Of a stretch of DNA of 7,186 bases, positions 6,325-7,186 are shown in pieces. Source of the stretch: Bacteroidia bacterium (GTDB lineage Bacteria; Bacteroidota; Bacteroidia; Flavobacteriales; NORP286); NCBI GenBank assembly GCA_016763665.1, contig JAESTI010000447.1:1-7186 (forward strand), given 5' to 3'. The notes under the pieces are model-generated. The model saw only the letters and a list, made by a program, of their open reading frames with translations, made no database searches and was not told where the DNA came from. A program made the translations under genes and the position numbers. How positions within the stretch are numbered: the first letter of the stretch is position 1; every line of letters starts with the position of its first letter.

Positions 6325-7146
6325 ATGAAAACTATAACCATCAGTACATTTATCATTGCCATAATATTCCTCTATTCCTGTGAAAAAGTAGTGGGACCCG
6401 AGGAATTGAACTTGGGAAATCATACCCCGGAGATAGTCATTGAGGGTTATGTGACCAACCAGACAGGCCCATATCAGGTTACCATTCGCCAATCGACAGA
6501 CTACTTTAGTGTTTCGAGCTTTAAAGGTATCAACAATGCTACTGTGTTGCTTTCAGACAATGCCGGACAGTCAGAAATTCTTACCTATAAACCGGGTAGT
6601 GAAGGTATTTACCTTACAACCTTCTTTCAGGGTGTGGAAGGACGTGAATACTATCTAAATGTAGAGCACAATGGAGTAGAATACAATGCTTCCTGCATCA
6701 TGTTCCCCTCCCTTAAGATCAATGAGCTGAGCTATCGATTCAAACAGGAAGCAGTACATGTAAATGAAGCTGGATATTTTGTAACCGTAAATGCGGAGGA
6801 TCGTCCCGACAGGTTAGATTACTACCGTGTAAAAGGGTATAAAAATGATTCTTTATATGATGATGGTGAAGATTATCTCATCGAAAACGACTATGCGTCC
6901 GATGGAAATAATATTGAAATAGAATGCAGCTTCAATTATGCTATTGGAGATACCGCCAAAATTGAAGTTCTGTCCATTGCTTATTCCACTTATCAATTTT
7001 ACCTGTCTTTAAAACAGCAGCTTACCGCTGGATCAGGCAACAATTTTACCTTGCCGGCTACCAACATTAAAGGTAACATTGAGGGAGACGCATCCGGCAT
7101 TTTTGCAGCTTATTCAATTACAGAACAAGAAATAGTCATACAATAA
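6325..7146 (+). CDS. DUF4249 family lipoprotein
   Basis: The N-terminus is a lipoprotein signal: hydrophobic residues 4-17, then the lipobox LYSC with Cys19 as the acylated residue. The next residues, EKVVGPEE, include acidic positions of the kind found in Bacteroidota surface-export signals, so surface exposure is possible but unproven. The mature protein looks beta-rich: EIVIEGYVTNQTGPYQVTI (36-54), a block with ATVLLSDNAGQSEIL (72-86), then GIYLTTFFQGVEGREYYLNV (94-113). The C-terminal end, with NIKGNIEGDASGIFAAYSI (247-265), is the recognisable family signature. At 273 residues it is towards the short side for DUF4249. Two further cysteines (124 and 201) could form a disulfide. Genes of this family commonly follow a TonB-dependent receptor of the type encoded just upstream, which suggests that the two proteins form an outer-membrane pair. 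The function of the family is not established to my knowledge. Confidence 0.87.
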   Translation: MKTITISTFIIAIIFLYSCEKVVGPEELNLGNHTPEIVIEGYVTNQTGPYQVTIRQSTDYFSVSSFKGINNATVLLSDNAGQSEILTYKPGSEGIYLTTFFQGVEGREYYLNVEHNGVEYNASCIMFPSLKINELSYRFKQEAVHVNEAGYFVTVNAEDRPDRLDYYRVKGYKNDSLYDDGEDYLIENDYASDGNNIEIECSFNYAIGDTAKIEVLSIAYSTYQFYLSLKQQLTAGSGNNFTLPATNIKGNIEGDASGIFAAYSITEQEIVIQ

Positions 7147-7173
7147 AATTCATATAACAAAAATCATAAAACA

Positions 7174-7186
7174 ATGAAACAAGAAA
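7174..7186 (+). CDS. Start of a further operon gene, cut by the window edge
   Basis: An ATG 27 bases after the lipoprotein stop, preceded by the same A-rich spacer type as the other genes of the operon, opens a frame reading Met-Lys-Gln-Glu before the sequence ends. The spacing and strand fit continued co-transcription. Nothing can be said about the product. The missing permease of the exporter would be a natural candidate, but that is only a guess from context. Confidence 0.4.

Overview
The window comes from a Bacteroidota genome, most likely an environmental (perhaps marine) flavobacterium or cytophagalean; I cannot place it more finely. Three things point there. The operon carries a TonB-dependent receptor with an N-terminal carboxypeptidase-regulatory-like domain, a DUF4249 lipoprotein and a DUF2141 protein, families largely confined to or enriched in this phylum. 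The DNA is AT-rich, with A-rich translation starts that lack clear Shine-Dalgarno sequences. There is also a promoter-like TTACTTTG element directly upstream of the first gene.

Positions 1-302 contain no convincing gene. The stretch holds a cluster of three tandem hairpins (62-120), one of which is followed by a T-tract on the minus strand. Next comes a long imperfect inverted repeat (151-164 with 222-236), then a 21-bp near-palindrome (241-261) made of two TTGTTACAA units, and finally a probable Bacteroidota promoter (272-298) that ends almost on the start codon of the first gene.

From 303 to the right edge, all genes are on the plus strand with gaps of 20-77 bases and no visible terminator, so they look like one operon. 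In order they are: a TolC-family outer-membrane factor, a MacA/HlyD-type periplasmic adaptor, a stand-alone MacB/LolD-type ABC ATPase, a secreted DUF2141 protein, a TonB-dependent receptor, a DUF4249 lipoprotein, and the first codons of one more gene.

The first three genes are three parts of a MacAB-TolC-like export machine. The inner-membrane permease is absent from the window and is either further downstream or elsewhere. The next three encode an envelope set in which a TonB-driven outer-membrane receptor is paired with a surface-type lipoprotein. The joining of an ABC exporter to a TonB-dependent uptake or sensing module in one operon is the main point of biological interest. A reasonable but unproven reading is that both halves handle the same ligand, such as a peptide, siderophore or other secreted metabolite.
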